A stretch of DNA of 64,000 bases from Nonomuraea spiralis (GTDB lineage: Bacteria > Actinomycetota > Actinomycetes > Streptosporangiales > Streptosporangiaceae): assembly GCF_014648435.1 (NCBI RefSeq), contig NZ_BMRC01000016.1, positions 146,592 to 210,591 of the forward strand, read 5' to 3'. Below the pieces are notes generated by a model that searched no databases, was not told the DNA's origin, and saw only the letters and a list, made by a program, of their open reading frames with translations. Positions 7,408 through 16,218 of this stretch are shown here, piece by piece. Position numbers and translations under genes: made by a program. Numbering within the stretch: the stretch's first letter is position 1; every line of letters starts with the position of its first letter.

Positions 7408-9975
7408 TCAGGGGGTGGCGAGGAGGGCGCGGGCGTTGGCGGCGGCCTGGCGGTCGCCGGTCTCGTCGAAGACGTCCAGCGCGGTCCTGGCCAGCTCGCG
7501 GGCGCGTTCGGCCGCGCCCTCGGCCCGGTTGACGCGGGCCAGGGTCAGCAGGGCGTGCGCGTCGAGCAGGCGGTCGCCGAGCCGTACGGCGATGCTCCTG
7601 GCCCGTTCCGCGGCGGAGCGGGCGTCGGGTTTGGCGCCCTGCGCCAGGCGTACGGCGGCCAGGTCGAGCAGGGTGTCGGCCTGGCGGTGCCGGTCGCCCA
7701 GCTCGGTGAGATGGCCGACGGCCGCCAGCAGGTGGACGGCGGCCTCCTCCAGGCGGCCCGCGCGGCGCAGCACCGCGCCGAGCACACGCTCGGCGTCGGC
7801 GGCGTCACGCTGGTTGCCGGCCGCGTCCAGGCAGGTCAGCAGCGCCCGCTCGGCCTCCTCCAGCCGGTCGCGTTCCAGGTGCACGCGGCCCAGGCGGCGC
7901 CGGGTGTGGTTGACGTCGCGGTCGCGGCCCTGCCGCAGGAACATGCCGAGCGCCAGCCGCAGCTTCTCGTGGGCCAGGTCCCAATCGCGTTCGGCCAGGT
8001 GCAGGTCGCCCTGGTCGAGCAGGACGAGTGCCTCCCCCCGGTCGTCGGCGGCCCGCTGGGCGGACTCCAGCGCCCGCTCCGAGACCGCCCGCCAGTCGTC
8101 GAGGAACCGGTGCCGCTCCAGGTACGGCCCCAGCAGGTGCGCCAGCCGCCAGCACGGCTCGTCCAGCCCCGCGGCGTGCAGGTCGGCCACCAGGCTCACC
8201 AGGAACGGCCGCTCGGCGTCCAGCCACTCGACCGACTCCCTGATGTCCCTGGTCGCCACGGCCGTGCCGGGATCGCCGGACACCAGCGAGAACCGCGACG
8301 CCTGCACCCGGGCCAGCACGATCGCCGACACCTTGGCCAGCACCCCCGGCAGCGGCTGCTCGCGGGCGAACAGCCGGGTCAGGTCGTGCATCCGGTAGCG
8401 GATCTGACCGGCCGCGTCCACGCCGTGCGTCTCCAGGAGGCCCGCGTCCACCAGGGCCTCGGCGCCGCCGCCGAGCTGGTCGGTGAGCCAGTCGGCGAAG
8501 TCGGGGGCCGACAGCGCGCCGAGCCCGCGCAGCGTGAGCCTGGCCGGCTCGGGCAGCCCCTCGTAGCCGACGGTGAACACGCTGCGGACCGTCTGGTCGC
8601 CCGCGTGCAGCCTGTCGAGCCGCTTGTGCTCGTCCTCCAGGAGGCTCACGAGGTAGTCGACCGTCCAGTTCGGGCGGGCGGCCAGCCTGGACGCGGCGAT
8701 GCGCAGCGCGATCGGCAGGCCGCCGCAGAAGCGGGCCAGCCGGCGCAGCGACTCGTCCGCGGGGCGTCCCGAGCCGGCCACGAGCAGGTCCAGGGCCTCC
8801 TCCTGGCCGAGCACGCCCACTGACAGCCGGGTCGCGCCGGTCAGCCCGCCCAGGGACGAACGGCTGGTCACGACCGTCGGGCAGGACGTCAGCAGCGGGC
8901 GCACCTGGGCCTCGCCGGCGGCGTTGTCCAGCAGCACCAGCAGGCGGCGGTTGGCCGTGTAGGCGCGGAACAGGCGTTCGCGCTGCTCCAGCCCGGCCGG
9001 TACGGCCTGGGCCGGGCAGCCCAGCCAGCGCAGGAAGTCCTCCAGGACGGCCGAGGGGGTCGTGGTCTCGCGCAGGTCGGCGTACAGGATGCCGTCGGGG
9101 AAGGACTCGCGGGCCAGCCAGGCGGCGTGCACGGCCAGGGCCGACTTGCCCGCGCCCGCCTGGCCGTGCACCACGACCTGGCCGCCGACGACCCGGCCGA
9201 GCAGGTCGGCGCGGCCGGTGAAGCTGGGGATGTCGGGCGGCAGCAACACCGGCGGGCCCGCCGACACGTGCAGCGACACGTCGTCGTGCAGCATGCGGTG
9301 GTAGAGGAGTTGCAGCTCGGGGTCCGGCTCGATCGCGTGGCCGCCGTCGAGCTGGTCGCGCAGCACCGCGTACGCGGCCAGCGCGTCCACCCGGCGGCCG
9401 CTGCGGTAGAGGGCCAGCATGTACTGGCCGCGGAAGCGCTGCCACATCGGGTGCTGCCTGGTCAGGTGCTTCAGCTCGGCCAGCAGCTCGCGGTGGCGGC
9501 CGGCGTCCAGGTCGGCCTGGAGGCGGCGCTCCAGCGCGAGCAGGCGCAGCTCCTCCAGTTCCTCGCGCAGGCGCCGGGTCTCCTGCCAGCGCTCGCCGTC
9601 GGGGTCCACGTCCTCCAGCGCGGGGCCGCGCCACAGCGTCAGCGCCTCCTCGTACGAGCCCCGGTCCACCAGCAGCCGGAACCGGTCCACGTCGAGCTGG
9701 TCGTCGCCGATCGTCAGCACGTACGAGCCGGACACGGTCGTGATCACGTCCTTGCCCAGGAGCTGGCGGAGCTGGCCCACGTACCCGCGGACGAGGGAGT
9801 CGGAGCGGTCGCCGCCCTCGCGCGGCCACAACAGCCGGCGCAGCCGTTCCACGGTCAGCGGGCGGCCCGCGTTGAGCAGGAACATCGCCAGCAGGTCCCG
9901 GTGCTTCGGGGTCGTGGGTGTACGATCCCGGCCGCCGTCGCGGACGTGGAGCGGCCCCATGATGCGAAATTCCAC
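7408..9975 (-). CDS. AfsR/SARP-type transcriptional regulator with NB-ARC ATPase and TPR domains
   Basis: A large STAND-type transcriptional activator. The N-terminal OmpR-like winged helix covers about residues 1-90 (VEFRIMGPLHVRDGGRDR; TPKHRDLLAMFLLNAGRPLT). A bacterial transcriptional activation domain (BTAD) covers about 95-240 and an NB-ARC ATPase about 260-560, with the P-loop VVVHGQAGAGKSALAVHAAW near 275. TPR repeats fill the remaining 300 residues. This is the architecture of AfsR, which activates secondary metabolism in Streptomyces. GTG at 9975 is chosen over 10035 because the winged helix begins there and AAGGAAGG lies just upstream. It is divergent from a Ser/Thr kinase gene with only 34 bp between starts. 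Confidence 0.9.
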   Translation of the reverse strand: MEFRIMGPLHVRDGGRDRTPTTPKHRDLLAMFLLNAGRPLTVERLRRLLWPREGGDRSDSLVRGYVGQLRQLLGKDVITTVSGSYVLTIGDDQLDVDRFRLLVDRGSYEEALTLWRGPALEDVDPDGERWQETRRLREELEELRLLALERRLQADLDAGRHRELLAELKHLTRQHPMWQRFRGQYMLALYRSGRRVDALAAYAVLRDQLDGGHAIEPDPELQLLYHRMLHDDVSLHVSAGPPVLLPPDIPSFTGRADLLGRVVGGQVVVHGQAGAGKSALAVHAAWLARESFPDGILYADLRETTTPSAVLEDFLRWLGCPAQAVPAGLEQRERLFRAYTANRRLLVLLDNAAGEAQVRPLLTSCPTVVTSRSSLGGLTGATRLSVGVLGQEEALDLLVAGSGRPADESLRRLARFCGGLPIALRIAASRLAARPNWTVDYLVSLLEDEHKRLDRLHAGDQTVRSVFTVGYEGLPEPARLTLRGLGALSAPDFADWLTDQLGGGAEALVDAGLLETHGVDAAGQIRYRMHDLTRLFAREQPLPGVLAKVSAIVLARVQASRFSLVSGDPGTAVATRDIRESVEWLDAERPFLVSLVADLHAAGLDEPCWRLAHLLGPYLERHRFLDDWRAVSERALESAQRAADDRGEALVLLDQGDLHLAERDWDLAHEKLRLALGMFLRQGRDRDVNHTRRRLGRVHLERDRLEEAERALLTCLDAAGNQRDAADAERVLGAVLRRAGRLEEAAVHLLAAVGHLTELGDRHRQADTLLDLAAVRLAQGAKPDARSAAERARSIAVRLGDRLLDAHALLTLARVNRAEGAAERARELARTALDVFDETGDRQAAANARALLATP

Positions 9976-10009
9976 GCGGCCTTCCTTTTGGGAGGAGACG
10001 TAGATCAGA
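9976..10009. promoter_or_regulatory. Compact divergent promoter between SARP and kinase
   Basis: Only 34 bp separate the start codons of the divergent SARP and kinase genes. The stretch already contains the SARP Shine-Dalgarno (AAGGAAGG on the minus strand) and GGGAGGAG for the kinase on the plus strand. Both promoters must therefore lie inside the opposite gene, which implies overlapping transcription and possible mutual control. I see no clear -10 hexamers. Confidence 0.35.
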
Positions 10010-13000
10010 ATGGCACATCTGATGGCTCCCCTCACTCCGTCCGACCCTCACCGGTTGGGACGCTACTGGCTGGCCGGTCGGCTGGGGGCCGGTGGCCAGG
10101 GCGTGGTCTACGAGGCGTACGGCGAGGCCGGGGAGCGCGTCGCGGTCAAGGTGCCCAGGTTCGACAGCGCGGAGTCGCGTACGCGGCTGGCCGGGGAGGC
10201 GGCGGCGGCCCAGCGGGTGGCCTCGTTCTGCACGGCCAAGGTGATCGAGGCGCAGGTGGACGAGGCGCCGTTGTACATCGTCAGCGAGTACGTCCCCGGG
10301 CGCAGCCTGCGTGAGGTGGCGGCCGGGACGGGGGCGTACGGGCAGGACGCGCTGCGCCGCCTGGCGATCGGGGTCGCGACCGCGCTGACGGCCATCCACC
10401 GGGCCGGGATCGTGCACCGCGACCTCAAACCGGACAACATCATCCTGGGCCCGGACGGCCCCCGCGTGATCGACTTCGGCGTGGCCAGGGAGGCCGGGCC
10501 GACCACGAGCGGGCCGATCATGGGCACGCCCGGCTACATGGCGCCCGAGGTGCTCACCGGGCGCGCCGCCACCGGGGCGGCCGACGTGTGGGCGTGGGGG
10601 ATGGTGGTGCTGTTCGCGGCGCGGGGACACGACGCGGTCGAGGCGGGCGAGCCGATGGCGGTCGTGGGCCGGGTGCTGGAGTTCGAGGCGGACGTCTCAG
10701 GGTTGCCGGAGGAGCTGGCCCCACTCGTGTCGGCGGCCACCGCCCGCGACCCCGCCGACCGGCCCGCCGCCGGGGACCTGCTGCTCCGCCTGCTGGGCGA
10801 GGGCGGCCGTCCGGACGCCGCCGACCCGCTCGCCCGTGGCGGGATCGTGGCGGGGGAGCTGAAGGGGCAGGCCGGGCCCGACCTGGGGGCGATCGCCGAG
10901 GAGCTCTACGGCGAGCTGAGCGAGGCCGAGCGGGCGGTCGTGCCCGAGGTCTTCCTGCGCCTGCTCGACGGCGACGCGCTGCGGCCCGTGGAGCGCGAGG
11001 AACTGCCGGAGGCGAAGACGGTCGACTCGATGCTCGGCGTGTTCGCCTCGGCGGGCATCCTGGCGGCGAGCGGCGGCGCGTACGAGCTGGTGGCCCCCGG
11101 CCTGGTGCGGGCGTGGCCGCGGCTGCGCGACTGGCTGGCGGGCAACCGCGAGGGGCTGCCCGTGCACCGGCGCCTGGCCGAGGCCGCCGCCGAGTGGGAC
11201 GACCACGGCCGCAAGCCCGCCGACCTGCTGCACGGCACCAACCTGGACCGTACGCTGCGGTGGGCCGCCACCGAGCGCAAGGACCTCACACTGGCCAGGC
11301 GCGAGCGCGAGTTCCTGGACGCCGCCGCCGGGCAGGCCCGCCGGCGCTCCAGACGGCGCGGCCTGGTCGCGGCCGTGCTGGCGGTGTTGCTGGTGGCCGC
11401 GCTGGGCGGGCTCGGGACGGCCGAGTACCTGCGCAGGGAGTCGGCCCGCCAGCGGGACGAGGCGCTGGCCAGGGAACTGGCCCTGCGCGCCGCCGGGCTG
11501 CGCGAGCTGGAGCCCGCGCTGTCCGGCCTGCTGTCCGTGGCGGCCTGGCGGCTGGCCCCGGCGCTGATCGAGACGTCGGGCGCGCTGTACGAGGCGGCGT
11601 CCCAGCACGTCACCGACGTGTTCGTGGCGCCGTACGTGAACACGGCGAGCGTGCAGGCGCTCAGCGCGGACGGCCGCGTCCTGGCCTCCGCGACGGACGG
11701 CACCGCCCGCCTCTGGGACGTCCCGACCGGGCGGAAGTTGCACGAGGTGACCGGTCTCGGCGCAGGCGTGCAGACCCTCGCCGTGAGCCTCGACGGCCGC
11801 CTCCTGGCCGCCCTGGACGGCAAGGGCGTGCGGCTGTGGGACACCGTCACCGGCAGGCCGCTCGGCGGCCGGTTCGCGGGCAAGGCGAGCGGGCTGGGGG
11901 CGCTGGAGTTCGACCGCACCGGCCGCCGGCTCTCGGTCCCGTACGGCTCCGAGGCCGAGCAGTGGTGGGACGTCGCCACCCGCACCCCCCTCACCGCCCC
12001 CGGCGGCGCGATCCTGAACGGCGTCAGCCCCGACGGCCACTACGGCTTCGTCGCCGAGGGCGAGGAGAGCGCCGAGGTGTGGGACCTCGGCCGCGGCCGG
12101 CCGCTGGACCTGCCGATGATGCCCGGCACCGGCACCGCCGTCGAGGCCAGGTTCAGCGACGACGGCCGCGACCTCGTGGTCGTCGAGGACGTCCCCCGCC
12201 ACGACAAACCCAGGATCCACCTGTACGAGCTGCCCGCCCGCACCACCGTGTACGAGTTCGACGGCCAGAACGCGCAGGCCGCGGACGTGGTCTTCGGCGG
12301 CCGGTACGTGGCCATGTGGCGACCGGCGGACCTGCTCACCCTGCGGCCGCGCGACAGCCTGGTGCCCGCGCTGCGGCTCCCGCTGCCGGACGGCGTCACG
12401 CAGGTCCGCTTCGACCTGGCGGGCAAGGCCGTACGCCTGCTGGACGCGGCCGGCGGCGTCTCCACCGTCGACGTCTCCACGGTGTTCGACCCCCCGGTCG
12501 AGGGCGAGCTGCCCGACCTGCGGATGCGCCAGGACGGCCGGGTGCTGGCCGTCAAGCGCCGGAGCCGGCTCGAACTGCTCGACCCGGCGACCCACCGCCG
12601 CCTGGCCGGCCCGGTCGCCTGGAAGGGCGAGGGGTCGGCGATGGCGTTCAGCCGGGACGGCACGCGGCTGGCCTACGGCGACGGCGACCGCGTCCGCGTG
12701 CTCGACGTCGCCGACGGCCGGGAGAGGCAGACGTTCGAGCTGGCCGGGAAAGGGGCGGAGCGGGCCGACGCGCTCGCCTTCAGCCCCGACGGCCGCACCC
12801 TGGCCGTGCTGCCCTCCAGGTTCGAGCGGGGGTTGCCGCTGGAGCTGCGCGACCTCGCGGGCGGACGGACGAGGACCACGAAGGTGGCCGGCGTCGGGCC
12901 CATGAGCTTCGCGCCGGACGGCTCCCGGCTGCTCATGGGCGGCCCCGAGCTGCGGCTCTACGACCCGGCGGCCGGGGCCGTGTTGCCGGTGGGGGCCGAG

Positions 13001-13471
13001 GCCAGGCTGATCGGCGGCGCCTTCGCCTACAGCCCCGACGGCCGCCAGGTGGCCTTCTCCCATCCCGGCCGGCTCACGCTATGGGACCGGGACCTGCGTA
13101 CGCTGCTCGGGGCGTTCCCCACCGTGCCGGGCGCGGACCGGTTCGAGCTGCCCGCCTGGTCGCCCGACGGCCGCCTGATCGCCACGTACGAGAAGGGCCC
13201 CAGGATCCGCCTGTGGGACGTGGCCTCGCGGCGGCACATCGGCGTCGTGTTCGACGGGCTGGCCGAGTCGATGGGCGACAACATCTGGCTCGGCTTCTCG
13301 GCCGACGGGACGAAGCTGCGCACCCTGGACGACGCCGGCACCTTCCGTACGCACGACCTCGACCGGCGGCACGTGGCCACGACCGTGTGCGCCCGTGCCG
13401 GGCGCGCTCTCACGGCGGCGGAGTGGCGGGCGTACCTGCCGGGGGTGGAACCGTTCGATGTGTGCCGCTAG
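10010..13471 (+). CDS. Membrane Ser/Thr protein kinase with C-terminal WD40 beta-propeller
   Basis: A 1153-residue receptor-like Hanks-type kinase. The kinase domain covers about residues 15-270: glycine loop RLGAGGQGVVYEAYGE, VAVK lysine, IVHRDLKPDNIIL catalytic loop and VIDFG. An extra all-alpha region (about 280-440) follows. One transmembrane helix (GLVAAVLAVLLVAALGGLGT, about 450-470) leads to a coiled stretch, then WD40-type repeats to the end (ALSADGRVLASATDGTARLW, AFSPDGRTLAVL, AWSPDGRLIATYEKG). The propeller should face outside. The kinase-propeller layout and the adjacent SARP recall AfsK-AfsR of Streptomyces, although AfsK has a PQQ-type propeller. Its ligand and targets are unknown. 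Confidence 0.9.
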   Translation: MAHLMAPLTPSDPHRLGRYWLAGRLGAGGQGVVYEAYGEAGERVAVKVPRFDSAESRTRLAGEAAAAQRVASFCTAKVIEAQVDEAPLYIVSEYVPGRSLREVAAGTGAYGQDALRRLAIGVATALTAIHRAGIVHRDLKPDNIILGPDGPRVIDFGVAREAGPTTSGPIMGTPGYMAPEVLTGRAATGAADVWAWGMVVLFAARGHDAVEAGEPMAVVGRVLEFEADVSGLPEELAPLVSAATARDPADRPAAGDLLLRLLGEGGRPDAADPLARGGIVAGELKGQAGPDLGAIAEELYGELSEAERAVVPEVFLRLLDGDALRPVEREELPEAKTVDSMLGVFASAGILAASGGAYELVAPGLVRAWPRLRDWLAGNREGLPVHRRLAEAAAEWDDHGRKPADLLHGTNLDRTLRWAATERKDLTLARREREFLDAAAGQARRRSRRRGLVAAVLAVLLVAALGGLGTAEYLRRESARQRDEALARELALRAAGLRELEPALSGLLSVAAWRLAPALIETSGALYEAASQHVTDVFVAPYVNTASVQALSADGRVLASATDGTARLWDVPTGRKLHEVTGLGAGVQTLAVSLDGRLLAALDGKGVRLWDTVTGRPLGGRFAGKASGLGALEFDRTGRRLSVPYGSEAEQWWDVATRTPLTAPGGAILNGVSPDGHYGFVAEGEESAEVWDLGRGRPLDLPMMPGTGTAVEARFSDDGRDLVVVEDVPRHDKPRIHLYELPARTTVYEFDGQNAQAADVVFGGRYVAMWRPADLLTLRPRDSLVPALRLPLPDGVTQVRFDLAGKAVRLLDAAGGVSTVDVSTVFDPPVEGELPDLRMRQDGRVLAVKRRSRLELLDPATHRRLAGPVAWKGEGSAMAFSRDGTRLAYGDGDRVRVLDVADGRERQTFELAGKGAERADALAFSPDGRTLAVLPSRFERGLPLELRDLAGGRTRTTKVAGVGPMSFAPDGSRLLMGGPELRLYDPAAGAVLPVGAEARLIGGAFAYSPDGRQVAFSHPGRLTLWDRDLRTLLGAFPTVPGADRFELPAWSPDGRLIATYEKGPRIRLWDVASRRHIGVVFDGLAESMGDNIWLGFSADGTKLRTLDDAGTFRTHDLDRRHVATTVCARAGRALTAAEWRAYLPGVEPFDVCR

Positions 13472-13715
13472 CGCCGGATCCTCCTCGCCCGACAGCCGGC
13501 ACGTCCAGGATCTCCTCCACCAGTACGCGATAGTGCGTCAGCGCATCGGAGTGCAATTTCGCCTCCCGGCGAAGAGAGAGGAAGGGCCCGGCCCACCGGA
13601 GAAGCCGGCGGCCGTCAGGAACAATCTGCTCGTCGGCCAAGGTATCGGTCTGGTGGCGGGGTCCGAGGAAAGCGGTGGTGTTCTGTGCTTGCCTGCTTAC
13701 CTCGGGCCCCTTCAT
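13410..13715 (-). CDS. Possible small ORF antisense to kinase 3' end
   Basis: A weakly supported 101-codon frame read from an ATG at 13715. The middle part (PDGRRLLRWAGPFLSLRREA, then SDALTHYRVLVEEILDVPAV) looks protein-like and amphipathic. The tail is Pro/Gly-rich and overlaps the end of the kinase gene on the other strand. I know no homologue and see no strong Shine-Dalgarno. It may be a decayed fragment of a larger gene; otherwise 13472-13744 is plain intergenic DNA. Confidence 0.25.
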   Translation of the reverse strand: MKGPEVSRQAQNTTAFLGPRHQTDTLADEQIVPDGRRLLRWAGPFLSLRREAKLHSDALTHYRVLVEEILDVPAVGRGGSGASGTHRTVPPPAGTPATPPP

Positions 13716-13744
13716 GGATCGAGCCGGGTCGGGTCGGGCGGTGT

Positions 13745-14314
13745 TCAGCAGAAGCCGGGACTGGTTTCCCGCTGGACCTCGATGGAGGGCGCCGGCCCCT
13801 CGTACGGCGGCAGTGCGGACGCGGTCGTCAGCGGCTCGCCCGCCGTGCCGTCGACGCGCTCCAGGAAGTCGCCCCACCCGGTCGGCACGGTGAGCACCGT
13901 GATCGAGTACCACTCCCCGGCCATCGCGGGGTCGTCGCCTTCGAGCGAGACGGGTACGTCCCACTGCCCCGAGGGGCGTACGGTGTCGACGCGGTAGAAC
14001 CGGGTGAGCCTCGTGCGCGGGGTGCCGGTCGTCCGGCGTACCCCGACCAGCAGGGTCGTGCCTTCGGGCAGCGTCGCGGTGCCTCTCACCAGCGGGCAGG
14101 GCGGCGCGGTGGCCCCTGGCCCGGTGGCGGGCGCGGTGATGGCGAGCCGGGCCGGCTGACCCTCGCCCTGCGCCTGGCCGTACCTCACCACGACGCCGGG
14201 CAGGCCCACCAGCGTCGTGGCCATGCCGACGATGGCGGTCGCCCACTTCCTTCTGATGCTCCACATGTGTGGAGCGCGCCCGGCGCGGTTGCCGGACTTT
14301 CCGTTCTTGGCCAT
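13745..14314 (-). CDS. Hypothetical single-pass membrane or secreted protein
   Basis: A 189-residue protein without a family I recognise. The basic N-terminus (MAKNGKSGNRAGRAPHMWSI) precedes one hydrophobic segment (ATAIVGMATTLVGLPGVVV, about residues 25-43), which is an uncleaved anchor or a signal peptide. The rest (about 45-189) is an extracellular beta-rich domain with PPCPLVRGTATLPEGTTLLV, reading like a small binding domain with a Cys pair (Cys83 region and the C-terminal Cys). The codon pattern is normal for this genome. ATG at 14314 follows a GGGGGAAA stretch. The 246 bp upstream are AT-richer than the surroundings and should hold its promoter. Confidence 0.6.
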   Translation of the reverse strand: MAKNGKSGNRAGRAPHMWSIRRKWATAIVGMATTLVGLPGVVVRYGQAQGEGQPARLAITAPATGPGATAPPCPLVRGTATLPEGTTLLVGVRRTTGTPRTRLTRFYRVDTVRPSGQWDVPVSLEGDDPAMAGEWYSITVLTVPTGWGDFLERVDGTAGEPLTTASALPPYEGPAPSIEVQRETSPGFC

Positions 14315-14560
14315 GGCGGTGTTTCCCCCGATCCTGGGCGAATTTCCCGTTCTCCATGGGCGTGCGCGTTGCGGATACGCGGAAACGCGACGTGTCCGTT
14401 ATTCCGGATAAACGTCGTATTGGAGTCTTTTACTCAACGGTCGGCGTGCACCCGATTTCGGGTAGAGCCGTTTCCCCTGCTCATACCCTTGATCTTCCGG
14501 GTAATCCCAGGTGGAGGGCGTTTTTGAGATCATCTTGACGCTTGCTTCAGACGGCGTGAA

Positions 14561-15292
14561 TCAGGCGTTCTCAGTCCAAATACGGGCTGACTGCACGATT
14601 TCCTCAAGGTTGTCGCTGTGCGCGCCCTGCCAATAGACCCGGCCGCAGTCGCCGCAACGGCCGTACGCGTCGTAGCTGCGCCTGGTGCCGGCCTCCAGCA
14701 GCGACTCGACCTCCTCCTTGGCCACCGGGACGAGCACGCCGTTGCAGGACGTGCAGCGTGTCCAGGGAGCCAGCGGCGGCGCGAACCGTTCGAGCACGTC
14801 GCGGAGCTGGTCGGCGGGACGGGAGCCGCGGACGTACGCGCCCAGCCACAGCGCGCGGCGGCGCAGCAGGCCGCGGTCCTGGGTGAGCAGCACCCGCCGC
14901 TCCTCGTTCGCCTGGGCGACCAGCGCCGGGTCGTCCATGTCGTTGTGGTACGCGGTGTCCACGCCGAGCAGCCGCAACCGCCGCGCCAGCGTGCCCAGGT
15001 GCACGTCGAGCAGGAACCGCGGCCCGGCGGGCAGCGGCTGCGGCCGGGGCATCGCGTGCACCTCGACCACCTCGCCCGGCGCGAGCAGGTGGGCGGGGGC
15101 CACGCCGCGCCCGGCCGCCACCATCGGGCCAACCTCGGTCAGCGGGATGCCGATCGACTCGACGTGGTGGCCGAGCGTCGAGGTGCCGTCGGTGGTCACC
15201 TGCTGCCACTCCCGCCGCCGGTTCGCGGGCAGGAACATCCTCAGCTCGTCGGCGATGCGCAGGCGTGCGTCCTGTTCGGTCACGCTGTCCAT
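14561..15292 (-). CDS. Mut7-C RNase domain protein with ubiquitin-like N-terminus
   Basis: A two-part protein of 243 residues. Residues about 5-85 look like the Mut7-C ubiquitin/MoaD-like domain (RIADELRMFLPANRR to LAPGEVVEVHAM). Residues about 92-235 form the Mut7-C PIN-related RNase domain: FLLDVHLGTLARRLRLLGVD, then YHNDMDD and LLTQDRGLL acidic motifs, followed by a zinc ribbon CTSCNG...CGDCGRVYW. Members are predicted RNases with unknown targets. The acidic and zinc residues are intact, so it is probably active. It stands alone, divergent from the TAXI gene. Confidence 0.88.
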   Translation of the reverse strand: MDSVTEQDARLRIADELRMFLPANRRREWQQVTTDGTSTLGHHVESIGIPLTEVGPMVAAGRGVAPAHLLAPGEVVEVHAMPRPQPLPAGPRFLLDVHLGTLARRLRLLGVDTAYHNDMDDPALVAQANEERRVLLTQDRGLLRRRALWLGAYVRGSRPADQLRDVLERFAPPLAPWTRCTSCNGVLVPVAKEEVESLLEAGTRRSYDAYGRCGDCGRVYWQGAHSDNLEEIVQSARIWTENA

Positions 15293-15318
15293 TCTGCGGG
15301 ACCGGATACCGTGAAATC

Positions 15319-16218
15319 ATGCCCATATCCCGCCGGGCCTTCCTCGGGCTCGCCGCGCTCGCGGCCGGCTGCTCCGCGGCGCGGCCCGCCGAGCTGCGGC
15401 TGGTCACCGGGCTGGCGGGCGGCCCGTACGGCGTGCTCGGCGACCGGCTGGCGGGCGAGCTGCGGCGCGACGGGCTGACCGTGCGGGTGGTGGAGACCGC
15501 CGCCAGCGTCCAGAACCTCACCATGATGGCCGGCGGCCGGGCCGACGTCGGCTTCGTGCTGGCCGACAGCGCCGACGACGCGGTCAGGGTACGCCACCAG
15601 CCGGTCTCCGCATTGGCCCGGATGTACATGAACTACGTGCACCTGGTCGTGCGCGAGGGCGCCCGGATCACCGCGGTCGCGGACCTGGCGGGGCGCGCGG
15701 TCTCGATCGGGGCCGAGGGGTCGGGCACGGCGGTGACCGCGACCCGCGTGTTGTCCGCCGCCGGGCTGCGCACCCCGCCGGAGTTGTCCAGGCTCGGGCT
15801 CGACGCCTCCATCACCGGGCTGCGCGAGGGCCGCATCGAGGCGTTCTTCTGGTCCGGGGGCGTGCCGACGCCCGCGCTGGCCGCGCTCGGCGACATCGCG
15901 CTCGTCCCCATGGAGTCGCTGGTGCCGGTGCTGCGCCGCCTCTACGGCCCGGTCTACGAACACGCCGCCGTACCGGCCGGCGCGTACGGGCCGGCCAGGC
16001 AGGTGCCGACCGTGGGCACGCCCAGTTACCTGATGTGCCGTACCACGCTGCCCGACGACGTGGCCTTCACCGTCACCGAGACGCTCTTCAGGGCCCGCGA
16101 CCGCCTCCAGGCCCCGTCGGCCCCCGGCGGCCGCCTGGACAAGCGGTACGCCATCGGCACCGGCGTCGTCCCCCTCCACCCGGGCGCCGCCCGCTACTAC
16201 CGTTCGGTCTACGGCTGA
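15319..16218 (+). CDS. TAXI-family TRAP transporter solute-binding protein (lipoprotein)
   Basis: An extracytoplasmic solute-binding protein of the TAXI class, usually paired with TRAP permeases for carboxylates such as glutamate or 2-oxoglutarate. The N-terminus MPISRRAFLGLAALAAGCSA has a twin Arg and a lipobox-like AAGC, so export by Tat and lipid anchoring are likely. Family blocks include LRLVTGLAGGPYGVLGDRLA, a VSIGAEGSGTAVTATRVLSA ligand segment and FFWSGGVPTPAL. The ATG at 15319 is preferred to an upstream frame start. No TRAP permease lies nearby. It is convergent with, and overlaps by 10 bp, a two-component kinase gene, which suggests a sensing role. Confidence 0.88.
   Translation: MPISRRAFLGLAALAAGCSAARPAELRLVTGLAGGPYGVLGDRLAGELRRDGLTVRVVETAASVQNLTMMAGGRADVGFVLADSADDAVRVRHQPVSALARMYMNYVHLVVREGARITAVADLAGRAVSIGAEGSGTAVTATRVLSAAGLRTPPELSRLGLDASITGLREGRIEAFFWSGGVPTPALAALGDIALVPMESLVPVLRRLYGPVYEHAAVPAGAYGPARQVPTVGTPSYLMCRTTLPDDVAFTVTETLFRARDRLQAPSAPGGRLDKRYAIGTGVVPLHPGAARYYRSVYG

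Noticed and set aside
7805..10630. 941-codon minus-strand ORF overlapping the SARP gene in another frame.
   Set aside because: Composition is Arg/Pro/Gly-rich throughout and the real SARP frame covers the same DNA.
10588..13533. Long alternative-frame ORF (about 980 codons) and a 788-codon antisense ORF over the kinase gene.
   Set aside because: Both are Arg/Gly/Pro-rich shadows of the kinase in high-GC DNA with no domain-like sequence.
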